A stretch of DNA of 64,000 nt from Phenylobacterium sp. Lineage in GTDB: Bacteria; Pseudomonadota; Alphaproteobacteria; Caulobacterales; Caulobacteraceae. Under the pieces are notes generated by a model. The model was given only the letters and a program-made list of their open reading frames with translations. It made no database searches and was not told the DNA's origin. Positions 33,663 to 41,622 of this stretch are shown piece after piece. Within the stretch, counting starts at the first letter, position 1, and the number at the start of each line of letters is the position of its first letter. Position numbers and translations under genes: made by a program. Location: the NCBI GenBank assembly GCA_004799545.1, contig SSMU01000023.1, forward strand, positions 248,001 through 312,000, given 5' to 3'.

Positions 33663-35282
33663 ATGGCCGAGCCGTGGTGGAAGGGCGCGCTCCTCTACCA
33701 CGTCTATGTGCGCTCGTTCTTCGACGCCAACGGCGACGGCCAGGGCGACCTGGCCGGCGTCGAGGCCAAGTTGGACTACATCAAGGACCTCGGCGTCGAC
33801 GGCGTCTGGCTGTCGCCGATCCATCCCTCGCCCGACCGCGACTGGGGCTATGACGTCGCCGACTTCGAGGGCGTCCACCCCGACTACGGCTCGCTCGCCG
33901 ACCTGCAGCGGCTGCTCGACGCCGCCCACGCCAAGGGGCTGAAGGTGGTCCTCGACGAGGTGCTGTCGCACACCTCCGACGAACATCCCTGGTTTGTGGA
34001 GAGCCTGACCGGCGGCAAGGACGGGCCCAAGGCCGACTGGTACGTCTGGGCCGACCCGGCTGAAGACGGCACCGCGCCCAACAACTGGCTCTCGGTGTTC
34101 GGCGGCCCGGCCTGGGCCTACCAGCCGGCCCGGCGCCAGCACTACCACCACAAGTTCCTCCGCCAGCAGCCGAAGCTGAACTGGCGCAACGCCGAGGCCC
34201 GCGAGGCGGCGCTCAAGGTGCTCGACGTCTGGCTGGCCCGGGGCGTCGACGGCTTCCGGCTCGACGTCGCCGGCACCTACCTCCACGACGAGAGCCTGGC
34301 CGACAATCCGCCGGTCCCCGTCACGGAGCGCACCAGCCACGACTGGAGCCACGCCGGCAACCTGCAGCGCCACTTCCACGACTCCAACCTGCCGGAGAAC
34401 GAGGAGATGCTGGAGGTGATCCGCCGGCGGGTGGAGAGCTACAACAGCCAGGACGGGGGCGACCGCTTCGTGTTCGGCGAGTTCTCGGAGGAGGAGGACC
34501 GCTGCGGCGGCTACCTCTCGCCCGACGCCGGCCTGCATTCCGGCTACACCTTCGTCATGCTGCTGGCGCGCAAGCTGACGCCGGACTTCGTACGCGGCCA
34601 CTACGAGACCCTGGCCGCCTATCCGACCCACTGGCCGACCATCTCCTTCTCCAACCACGACGTGCCGCGCACGGTCAGCCGGTTCGGCGGCGAGGACGCC
34701 TCGCCGGAGCTGGCCAAGCTGATGTTCGCCCTCCTGATCGCGCTCAAGGGTACGACCCTGATCTACCAGGGCGAGGAGCTGGGCCTGCCGCAGGCCAAGC
34801 TCACGCGGAGCCAGCTGCGCGATCCGGTGGGCGACCTCTACTGGCCCTACGCCGGCGGCCGCGACGGCTGCCGCACGCCCATGCCGTGGCGCGAGGCCGA
34901 CCCCAACCTGGGCTTCACCACCGGCAAGCCGTGGCTGCCCATGGCCCGCGAGCATGAGGGCCTGACCGTCGAGGCGCAGGAGGCCGACCCGGAGTCCACC
35001 CTCAGCTTCGCCAAGGCGGTGATCGCGCTCCGCAAGGCCTCGCCGGCCATGAGCCTCGGCGAGCTGGAGTTCCTCGACGCCCCGGACCCGGTCCTGGCCT
35101 TCGTGCGCGAAAAGGGCGACGAGCGGATCGCCTGCGTGTTCAACCTCTCCGCCGAACCCAAGGCGCCCACCATCGCGGCCCTCGAGGGCGCCGAGCTGCT
35201 CGCCGTCCGCAGCGGCGAGGCCGAACTGCGCGGCGGCTCCCTGGGCATGAGTCCCTATGCGGCGGTGTTCCTGAAGCTCTAG
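33663..35282 (+). CDS. GH13 alpha-glucosidase
   Basis: A 539-residue alpha-amylase-family enzyme hydrolysing alpha-glucosidic bonds, of the oligo-1,6-glucosidase/maltase type. The barrel opens YHVYVRSFFDANGDGQGDL. Region I is DEVLSHTSDEH, where the usual Asn before His is Ser. Region II is GVDGFRLDVA with nucleophile Asp201, region III FVFGEFSEE with acid/base Glu273, region IV FSNHDVP with Asp333. No signal peptide is seen, so the enzyme is probably cytosolic and needs imported maltooligosaccharides. It starts seven bases after the ClpP-like gene. The TAG stop is part of the repeat that follows. Confidence 0.92.
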   Translation: MAEPWWKGALLYHVYVRSFFDANGDGQGDLAGVEAKLDYIKDLGVDGVWLSPIHPSPDRDWGYDVADFEGVHPDYGSLADLQRLLDAAHAKGLKVVLDEVLSHTSDEHPWFVESLTGGKDGPKADWYVWADPAEDGTAPNNWLSVFGGPAWAYQPARRQHYHHKFLRQQPKLNWRNAEAREAALKVLDVWLARGVDGFRLDVAGTYLHDESLADNPPVPVTERTSHDWSHAGNLQRHFHDSNLPENEEMLEVIRRRVESYNSQDGGDRFVFGEFSEEEDRCGGYLSPDAGLHSGYTFVMLLARKLTPDFVRGHYETLAAYPTHWPTISFSNHDVPRTVSRFGGEDASPELAKLMFALLIALKGTTLIYQGEELGLPQAKLTRSQLRDPVGDLYWPYAGGRDGCRTPMPWREADPNLGFTTGKPWLPMAREHEGLTVEAQEADPESTLSFAKAVIALRKASPAMSLGELEFLDAPDPVLAFVREKGDERIACVFNLSAEPKAPTIAALEGAELLAVRSGEAELRGGSLGMSPYAAVFLKL

Positions 35283-35396
35283 AGCGCGTCAGGCGAAAGT
35301 GGATACCGGTTTCGCCGCCCGACGCGCTCTAAACTCTTGAAGATAGACCCTTCTTGTCTGGTTCAGGTGAGTCCACCAGAACCAGGAAGGGTCTAG
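35279..35396. repeat. 118-bp CTAG-bounded double-hairpin repeat, copy 1
   Basis: The element begins and ends with CTAG and contains two hairpins: AGAGCGCGTC/GACGCGCTCT (10 bp) and AGACCCTTC/GAAGGGTCT with inner CTGGTTC/GAACCAG. A second copy of exactly the same length is at 46071-46188; I count 13 differences and no gaps. Here it sits between convergent genes and its terminal CTAGs supply the TAG stops of both (35280-35282 and minus 35393-35395). It may act as a bidirectional terminator. Confidence 0.85.
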
Positions 35397-35791
35397 CGGC
35401 CGGGCGTCAGCGCGAAGAAGATGGCGTTTCCGGTCACCGGATCGCGGTCCTGCCACTTGTCGCCCAGCTGGTGGCCGGGGCCGAGGTTGCAATAGCGCGG
35501 CGCGCGGTCGGGGGGCGGCGCCGGCTTGTCCTGCACGGTGCAGAGCTTGCCGCCCTCGACGGCCCAGGTCCCGCTCGTCGGCCCGTCAGAGCCGGTCTGG
35601 CGATAGGTGTGGTCGGGGGCCAGGACGCGGTCGGCGTGCCAGCCCTCCAGGTTGTCGATCTCCAGGGTGGCGCCGAAGAACGGCTGCATGACCGCCTCGG
35701 CCGCCGGCGCGGCGGCGGCGGGGCGCGGCGCCAGCAGGACGGCGCCGGCGAGCGCCGCGGCGAGGCGGCTCATTGGCCCGAGCCGCCTCAT
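35393..35791 (-). CDS. Small exported protein of unknown function
   Basis: A 132-residue protein with an N-terminal signal segment (MSRLAAALAGAVLLAPRPAAA from residue 7). The mature part has LEIDNLEGWHADRVLAPDHTYRQ, GTWAVEGGKLCTVQ and RYCNLGPGHQLGDKW, two Cys residues that may pair. The pattern of a G-T-W-x-V-x-x-G-x-L-C strand resembles small beta-barrel exported proteins found near oxidoreductases. The start overlaps the stop of the upstream oxidoreductase in ATGA, so both are one operon. The stop lies inside the repeat. Confidence 0.65.
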   Translation of the reverse strand: MRRLGPMSRLAAALAGAVLLAPRPAAAAPAAEAVMQPFFGATLEIDNLEGWHADRVLAPDHTYRQTGSDGPTSGTWAVEGGKLCTVQDKPAPPPDRAPRYCNLGPGHQLGDKWQDRDPVTGNAIFFALTPGR

Positions 35792-36783
35792 TCCGCGGAC
35801 AGCCTGACCAGCATCTTGCCGATGTTCTCCCCCTGCATCAGCCCGACCATGGCGTGCGGGGCCTCGGCGATGCCGTCAAGGACGGTCTCGCGCCACTTGA
35901 TCTTGCCGGCCTTCAGCCAGCCGCGCATGTCCGTTTCGAACTGCGGCCGCAGATGCATGAAGTCGGTGGCCACGAAGCCGCGGATGTTGATCCGGGCATA
36001 GATGATGTTCGAGAGATTGTGCACCGCCGTGCGCGAGCCCGGCTGGTTGTAGCCGGAGATCATGCCGCAGACGGCGACCCGGCCGAGGGTGTTCATGCTG
36101 GCCAGCGCCGCGTCCAGGTGGTCGCCGCCGACATTGTCGAAATAGACGTCGAGGCCGTTCGGCGCGGCGGCCTTCACCCCCTGGCGGATCGGGGTGGTCT
36201 TGTAGTTGATCACCGCGTCCAGCCCGGCCTCGTCACGCAGCCAGGCGGCCTTCTCGTCCGAGCCGGTCGAGCCCACAACGTAGCAGCCCTTGAGCTTGGC
36301 GATCTGGGCGGCGATCGAGCCGACCGCGCCGGCGGCGGTCGAGACAAAGACCTGCTCGCCGTCCTTGAGCTTGCCGATCTCCAGCAGGCCGCCATAGGCG
36401 GTGAAGCCGGTGCCGCCGAGCACCGACATGTAGGCGGTGAGCGGCAGGTCCGGCTCGGGCGCCAGCTTGGCCAGACCCCGGCCGTCGGCGATGGCGTACT
36501 CGCGGAAGCCCAGGGGGTTGCGGACCAGGTCGCCCTCGGCGAAGTCGCCGTTCCGCGACTGCACGATCCGCCCGAGCGCGCCCCCGGCCATCACATGGTC
36601 CAGCTCGTAGCCGGCGGTGAGCCTGGGCCGCATGGCCGGATCGACCGACATGTAGAGCTGGCGGATCAGCACCTGGCCGTCTTCGATGTCCGGAACCGGA
36701 CACTCCACCAGGCGGAAATCCTCCACCGCGGGCAGGCCCTCGGGCCGTCGCGCCAGGTGGATCTCACGGTTCTTCAGGGCCAT
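35788..36783 (-). CDS. NADP-dependent oxidoreductase, MDR (CurA-like) family
   Basis: A 331-residue zinc-free medium-chain reductase of the leukotriene B4 12-hydroxydehydrogenase/curcumin reductase group, reducing alpha,beta-unsaturated carbonyls with NADPH. The nucleotide loop is STAAGAVGSIAAQIAKLKG followed by VGSTGSDEK (2'-phosphate binding), and the family marks VYFDNVGGDHLDAAL and GMISGYNQPG are present. Early motif YMSVDPAMRPRL is also typical. It is divergent from the Rieske gene across 98 bases and coupled to the downstream exported protein. Confidence 0.92.
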   Translation of the reverse strand: MALKNREIHLARRPEGLPAVEDFRLVECPVPDIEDGQVLIRQLYMSVDPAMRPRLTAGYELDHVMAGGALGRIVQSRNGDFAEGDLVRNPLGFREYAIADGRGLAKLAPEPDLPLTAYMSVLGGTGFTAYGGLLEIGKLKDGEQVFVSTAAGAVGSIAAQIAKLKGCYVVGSTGSDEKAAWLRDEAGLDAVINYKTTPIRQGVKAAAPNGLDVYFDNVGGDHLDAALASMNTLGRVAVCGMISGYNQPGSRTAVHNLSNIIYARINIRGFVATDFMHLRPQFETDMRGWLKAGKIKWRETVLDGIAEAPHAMVGLMQGENIGKMLVRLSAE

Positions 36784-36881
36784 CGCCGCCTCCGTCTGTT
36801 CGCATCAGTCTGACGCGTGCGCCCGGGGCGAGGCAAGCTGGCGGCTTCCGCCGGCCCGCCGGTGCGGCTAAAGCGGGGCGG

Positions 36882-37979
36882 ATGGCCGAAGGCGACACCA
36901 AGACCGCGCGATCCGAGAGCAAGTTCGGCCAGGGGTTCCTGACCGACATCTGGTACTTCGCGGCCCTGTCCTCGGACCTGAAGCCGGGGAAGATGGCGCG
37001 CTACGAGCTGCTGGGCGAGCCGGTGCTGCTCGGCCGCTCGAACGGCGAGGCGCTATTCGCGCTCCGGGACATCTGCCCGCACCGCGCCGCGCCCCTCTCG
37101 GCCGGCCACTTCCACAAGGAAGCCTCGGGCGCCGAGACCGTCGAGTGCCCCTACCACGGCTGGCGGTTCCGGGCGGACGGCGCCTGCGCGGCCATCCCCT
37201 CCCTGGTCGACGATCAGGCCATGGATGTCTCCCGCATCCGCGTGCGCCGCTATCCGATCGCCGAGAGCCAGGGGCTGATCTTCGTCTGGGTCGGTTCGGA
37301 CCCGCGCGGCCAGGGTGAACCCACCGAGCCGCCGCCGACCTTCCCCGGCGTGGTGGGCGGCCGGCCCAAGCTGGTCGACCGCATGGAGTTCGACGCCCAC
37401 ATCGACCACGCGGTGGTGGGGCTGATGGACCCGGCGCACGGGCCCTACGTCCACCAGCAGTGGTGGTGGCGCTCGCAGGCCAGTCAGCACGAGAAGGCCA
37501 AGCGCTTCGAGCCGCGCGAGCAGGGCTTCGCCATGGCCCGTCACGAGCCGTCGAAGAACTCCCGCGCCTACGCCATCCTGGGCGGCGAGCCCCTGACCGA
37601 GATCACCTTCCGCATCCCCGGCCTGCGCTGGGAGCATGTGACGGTGGGCAAGCGCCAGGTGCTGTCGCTCACGTGCCTGACGCCGATCTCCGAGACCCGG
37701 ACCCGGATCACCCAGATCGTCTGGTCCGACCACCCGGCCTTCCTGTTCCTCAGGCCGTTCATCGCCGCCGGCGCCCGCACCTTCCTGCGCCAGGACGGCG
37801 ACATGGTGAACCTGCAGAACCAGGGCCTGAAGTACGACCCGCCGCTGATGTGGATCGACGACGCCGACAAGCAGGCCAAATGGTACCACCAGCTGAAGCG
37901 CGAATGGACCCAGAGCCGGCGCGAGGGCCGGCCCTTCGTCAACCCGGTCGAGCCGATCACCCTACGCTGGCGGAGTTAG
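36882..37979 (+). CDS. Rieske aromatic ring-hydroxylating oxygenase, alpha subunit
   Basis: A 365-residue non-heme iron oxygenase of the VanA/KshA-like class. The Rieske [2Fe-2S] site is CPHRAAPLSAGHF and CPYHGWRF. The mononuclear iron triad includes H-x4-H in LMDPAHGPYVHQQ. A partner reductase is not adjacent. Substrates of this group are methoxylated or polycyclic aromatics, steroids or lipids; C-terminal features such as PPLMWIDDADKQAKWYHQLKR suggest an uncharacterised subgroup. The stop overlaps the convergent transpeptidase by four bases. Confidence 0.9.
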   Translation: MAEGDTKTARSESKFGQGFLTDIWYFAALSSDLKPGKMARYELLGEPVLLGRSNGEALFALRDICPHRAAPLSAGHFHKEASGAETVECPYHGWRFRADGACAAIPSLVDDQAMDVSRIRVRRYPIAESQGLIFVWVGSDPRGQGEPTEPPPTFPGVVGGRPKLVDRMEFDAHIDHAVVGLMDPAHGPYVHQQWWWRSQASQHEKAKRFEPREQGFAMARHEPSKNSRAYAILGGEPLTEITFRIPGLRWEHVTVGKRQVLSLTCLTPISETRTRITQIVWSDHPAFLFLRPFIAAGARTFLRQDGDMVNLQNQGLKYDPPLMWIDDADKQAKWYHQLKREWTQSRREGRPFVNPVEPITLRWRS

Positions 37980-39142
37980 GCGGGGCTCTTCGGCCCGGCC
38001 GGTTCGACGCCCACGAAATTCACCTTGGTCCCCGGCTTCACCGCTGAGGCCAGCTGGACCGCGTCCCAGTTGGTCAGGCGCACGCAGCCGTGGCTGGCGG
38101 TCTTGCCCACCAGCCGGGGGTCCGGCGTGCCGTGGATGCCGAAGGTGGGGATGGAGAGGTCGATCCAGACGGCGCCCACCGGATTGTTCGGCCCCGGCTT
38201 GATGGTCAGCTTGCCCATCGACTTGTCGCCGAAGGTCAGGCGCGACGGGTCGTAGGTGTAGGTCGGGTTCTTGGCCACGCCCTTCACCGTGAAGCTGCCG
38301 CTGGGCGCCGGCCGCTCGGTTGAGCCGATGGTCGCCGGATAGACCGCCAGCACCGCGCCGGACGCATCCATCGCCCGCACCTGGCGGTGGGTCTTGTCCA
38401 CCTCGATGGTGGTCACCCGGCTGGGCAGGGCGTCGGGGCCGACGCCGGCCACCAGGATGGTCGTCCCGGCCTGGCTGAAGTCGACGCCGGCGTTCAGCGC
38501 CTGCAGCAGCTTCTCGTCCATGTGGAACTTCTCGGCCAGGGCCTCGAGCGGGCTGGTGTAGCCGAGGTGGTCGAGCTTGGCCTGGTCCTCGAACTTGGCG
38601 GGGATCGAGGGCTGGAAGGGGCCAGCCACGTCGGCGGGCGTGATCGTATGGGCGACCACCGCCGGGGCGGCGTCGGCGGCCAGGGCCGACCACACCGCCT
38701 CGCTCAGCTTGCCGTCCACCGGCAGGTTGTGGGCCGTCTCGAAGGCCGAAAGGGCGCCCTTCAGGTTGCCGCCGTCCTGGCCATCGATGACGCCGGGCGA
38801 GAAGCGGGCGCGGGCCAGCAGCACCTCGGCGCGCAGCAGGGCATCGCGATTGGCCTCGGCCCCCGTCGCCGGCCAGCTCGCCTGGTTGATCGCCTGGGCG
38901 AGCGGCGAGGCGGGCGCAGCCTGCAGCGGCCCGGCCGGAGCCTCGGCGGGCGCCGCCGCATTGACCACCGGGACCAGGCCCGACGTGTCTGAAGGGGCCA
39001 GCGTCGGCGTCGGCGGGGTAGTGTTGGCGGCGGCCTGAGGGGCCGGCTGGGCGGGTTGCGCCTTGTCTTGTGCGGGCGGGGAGCAGGCGGTGACGGCGAG
39101 CGCGCCGCCGATCAGGAGAAGCTCACGCAGGGGGCGCATCAT
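37976..39142 (-). CDS. L,D-transpeptidase (YkuD) lipoprotein
   Basis: Forms 3-3 crosslinks in peptidoglycan or attaches proteins to it, in the periplasm. The N-terminus carries lipobox VTAC near residue 20 followed by a long Ala/Pro-rich linker. A peptidoglycan-binding segment (about 115-160, FSPGVIDGQDGGNLKGALSAF) precedes the YkuD domain (about 255-370) with the active site HGTPDPRLVGKTASHGCVRL, in which the Cys is nucleophile. It is divergent from a VanY-type carboxypeptidase, a sensible pair in wall remodelling. Confidence 0.92.
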   Translation of the reverse strand: MMRPLRELLLIGGALAVTACSPPAQDKAQPAQPAPQAAANTTPPTPTLAPSDTSGLVPVVNAAAPAEAPAGPLQAAPASPLAQAINQASWPATGAEANRDALLRAEVLLARARFSPGVIDGQDGGNLKGALSAFETAHNLPVDGKLSEAVWSALAADAAPAVVAHTITPADVAGPFQPSIPAKFEDQAKLDHLGYTSPLEALAEKFHMDEKLLQALNAGVDFSQAGTTILVAGVGPDALPSRVTTIEVDKTHRQVRAMDASGAVLAVYPATIGSTERPAPSGSFTVKGVAKNPTYTYDPSRLTFGDKSMGKLTIKPGPNNPVGAVWIDLSIPTFGIHGTPDPRLVGKTASHGCVRLTNWDAVQLASAVKPGTKVNFVGVEPAGPKSPA

Positions 39143-39177
39143 GGACCTTAGCCGTACGACGCGCGTTGCTACGCGAC

Positions 39178-40101
39178 ATGGGTCTCAAGGCTTCAGACAT
39201 GCTGCGGTTCCTCGGGGGACTCGCAATCGTGGCGCTTGTCGTCGTCATCGTGGCCCTGCGGGTCACGACGCACGCGCCCTCGCGGCCGACCTCCGCCGCG
39301 GCCCCCGCCATCCACGCCGCGACGCTTCCACCGCCGCCGCCGATCTCGGAGGACTGCCGCGCCGACGCCTGGCGCGCCGCCGCGGCCGCCAACCGGCAAT
39401 CGCTCGTAGCCCTCGCCTGGGCGCCGTTCGGCCGTAACGAGACCGGCTGGGCGACCTATGCGCCGCTGATCGGCCGGGAGATCGCCACCGCCTGCGGTCC
39501 CGACACCCCGGGCTTCGCGGCCGCCTACGCCCGCTGGCAATCGGCCCACAAGCTTTCCGCCGACGGCGTCGTGAAGGCCGCCGACTTTCCCGCCATGCGC
39601 ACCGAGATCGAGCTGCGCCGCCCCTTCGTCCAACTGACCTCCAAGGGGATCTGCCCGCCGCCGCCGGCCGACGCCGCGCTGCAGACCGCCCGGCCCGACG
39701 AGGCCTATGGCGGCAAGCCCGTCCAGTTGCGCGCCGGGGCGCTGGCCGCCTACCGCGCCCTGGTCGCCGCCGCCCAGGCCGAGGGCGTGGCCCGCGAGCC
39801 CAACATCCTGAAGCTGGTCTCCGGCTTCCGCGGGCCGGCCGAGGAGAGCGCCCGCTGCGCCGACGGCAGCTGCAACACCCTGACCCGCGCCAGCTGTTCA
39901 GCGCACCGCACGGGCCTGGCCATGGACCTCTACCTCGGCCACGCCCCCGGCATGGACCCGACCTCCACCGACGACGCCAACCGGGCGGCCATGGCCGCCA
40001 CGCCGGAATACCGCTGGCTGGTGGCCAACGCCGGCCGCTTCGGCTTCCTGCCCTACCCCTTCGAGCCCTGGCACTGGGAATGGACCGGCGAGGCGCCCTA
40101 A
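39178..40101 (+). CDS. VanY-like D-alanyl-D-alanine carboxypeptidase (M15)
   Basis: A zinc peptidase trimming D-Ala from peptidoglycan stem peptides. One N-terminal membrane helix (LGGLAIVALVVVIVALRV) anchors it with the domain outside. Zinc and catalytic motifs are SAHRTGLAMDLYLG (S-x-H-x3-G-x-A-x-D) and PFEPWHWEW, whose Glu and His complete the site. Disulfides are likely (CADGSC, CSAHR, DCRADAW). The start is uncertain: ATG 39178 is taken, but ATG 39199 has AAGG at good distance. It is divergent from the L,D-transpeptidase. Confidence 0.88.
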   Translation: MGLKASDMLRFLGGLAIVALVVVIVALRVTTHAPSRPTSAAAPAIHAATLPPPPPISEDCRADAWRAAAAANRQSLVALAWAPFGRNETGWATYAPLIGREIATACGPDTPGFAAAYARWQSAHKLSADGVVKAADFPAMRTEIELRRPFVQLTSKGICPPPPADAALQTARPDEAYGGKPVQLRAGALAAYRALVAAAQAEGVAREPNILKLVSGFRGPAEESARCADGSCNTLTRASCSAHRTGLAMDLYLGHAPGMDPTSTDDANRAAMAATPEYRWLVANAGRFGFLPYPFEPWHWEWTGEAP

Positions 40102-40117
40102 CCTAGGCTCCGCGCCC

Positions 40118-40915
40118 ATGGCCAGCTTCATCACGCCGGACGGCGTCACCCTCGCCTATGACGACATCAGCCCGGCCGGCGGGCCGGAGCGGACCATCGT
40201 CCTCGCCCACGGCTTCACCTCGAACCGGGGCGAGGGTTGGCGGCGCACCGGCTGGTACGGCGCCTTCGAGCGCCGCCGCATGCGGGTGATCGCCCTGGAC
40301 CAGCGCGGCCACGGCGAGAGCGCCAAGCTCTATGAGGCCGAGGCCTACACGCGCGACAAGCTCGCCGCCGACCTGCTGGCGCTGATGGACCATCTCGACG
40401 TCGGCCGCGCCGACCTGTTCGGCTATTCCATGGGCGTGCGCACTGCCCTGCAGGCGGCGATCATGGCGCCCGAGCGGGTCTCGAACCTGATCCTGGGCGG
40501 GGTCGGCGGCAAGCTGCTGGCGCCGTCGCCCTCCGTCCTCGGCAACCCCATGGCTGAGGCCCTGCTGGCCGAGGACCCCGAGACCATCACCCAGCCGATG
40601 CTGAAGAGCTTCCGCCAGTTCGCCGACGAGCAGGGGGAGGACCGCCGGGCGCTCGCCGCCTTCGTCCAGGCCAAGAACCCGCCGCTCAACGTCGACGCCA
40701 TGCGCAGCCTGCCGATGCCGGTGCTGGTGGTGGCCGGCCAGCGCGACGAGGGGGCCGGCGATCCGCAGGACCTGGCCGCCGTCTTCCCGCAGGGCCACGC
40801 CGTCACCCTGCCGGGCTGCGACCACTTCTCGGCCATCCCCCACGCCCTCACCAAGGCCGCCGTCTTCGATTTCCTCGACGGCCTGATGGACGAGGGCTTC
40901 CCCGAGGGCTTCTAG
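40118..40915 (+). CDS. Alpha/beta hydrolase
   Basis: A 265-residue cytosolic serine hydrolase. The oxyanion strand is ERTIVLAHGFTSNR, nucleophile elbow GYSMGVRTAL (G-x-S-x-G, about residue 108), catalytic Asp in VVAGQRDEGAGD and His in GCDHFSAI. The DQRGHGES motif after the second strand is classical. The gene begins 16 bases after the carboxypeptidase stop, so co-transcription is possible, and overlaps the convergent GST gene by 4 bases. Substrate unknown. Confidence 0.88.
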   Translation: MASFITPDGVTLAYDDISPAGGPERTIVLAHGFTSNRGEGWRRTGWYGAFERRRMRVIALDQRGHGESAKLYEAEAYTRDKLAADLLALMDHLDVGRADLFGYSMGVRTALQAAIMAPERVSNLILGGVGGKLLAPSPSVLGNPMAEALLAEDPETITQPMLKSFRQFADEQGEDRRALAAFVQAKNPPLNVDAMRSLPMPVLVVAGQRDEGAGDPQDLAAVFPQGHAVTLPGCDHFSAIPHALTKAAVFDFLDGLMDEGFPEGF

Positions 40916-41538
40916 GCGCGGGCGAAGGAGTAGGCGCCGCCCTTCTCGAGGGCCGCCTTGTAGGCCGGCCGCGCCTGGAAGCGCGCCACCCAGGCCTTGA
41001 TGTTCGGATAGGAGTCGAGCCGGCCGAAGGGGGCCAGGATCTCGCCGACGAAGCTCATCTCCACGTCGGCGGCGGAGAACTCGCCCAGCAGCCAGTCGCG
41101 GCCTTCCAGGGAAGAATTCAGATAACCCATGTGGTTGGCGATCTCGCTGTCGATGCGCGCGTGCAGCGGCTTGCCGGCCTCGCCCAGCCGGCTGACGTAC
41201 ATGAACATCAAGAGCGGCAGCATGGCCGAGCCCTCGGAATAGTGCAGCCATTGCTGGTAGGTTTCGTAGGCGTCGGAGCCCAGCGACGGCGCCAGCCGGC
41301 CGCCGCCGTACCGGCGGATGATGTAGTCGATGATCGCGCCGGATTCGTGCACCACGCGGTCGCCGTCGGTGATCACCGGGCTCTTGCCCAGCGGATGCAC
41401 CGCGGTCAGCTCCGGCGGCGCCAGCCGGGTGGTCGCGTCGCGTTGGTAGTGCTTGATCTCGTAGGGGACGCCCAGTTCCTCCAGCAGCCACAGGATGCGC
41501 TGGGAGCGCGAGTCGTTGAGATGGTGGACGACGATCAT
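40912..41538 (-). CDS. Glutathione S-transferase family protein
   Basis: A 208-residue protein with an N-terminal thioredoxin fold (MIVVHHLNDSRSQRILWLLEELGVPYEI; Ser near residue 11 as catalytic candidate) and GKSPVITDGDRVVHESGAIIDYII, the cis-Pro/Glu-Ser glutathione-binding segment. The all-helical C-terminal domain includes DWLLGEFSAADVEMSF, the capping box. The start ATG 41538 is chosen because AAAGG lies upstream; the 12-codon extension has no family match. It probably acts in detoxification or aromatic breakdown. Confidence 0.9.
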   Translation of the reverse strand: MIVVHHLNDSRSQRILWLLEELGVPYEIKHYQRDATTRLAPPELTAVHPLGKSPVITDGDRVVHESGAIIDYIIRRYGGGRLAPSLGSDAYETYQQWLHYSEGSAMLPLLMFMYVSRLGEAGKPLHARIDSEIANHMGYLNSSLEGRDWLLGEFSAADVEMSFVGEILAPFGRLDSYPNIKAWVARFQARPAYKAALEKGGAYSFARA

Positions 41539-41622
41539 GGCGGGCGCCTTTTTTCGGTAGGGTCGCGGCAGCAAAACCCCCTGACGCGGCGCAAAGCAAG
41601 CGCGGCCCTATAGTGACGCCCC

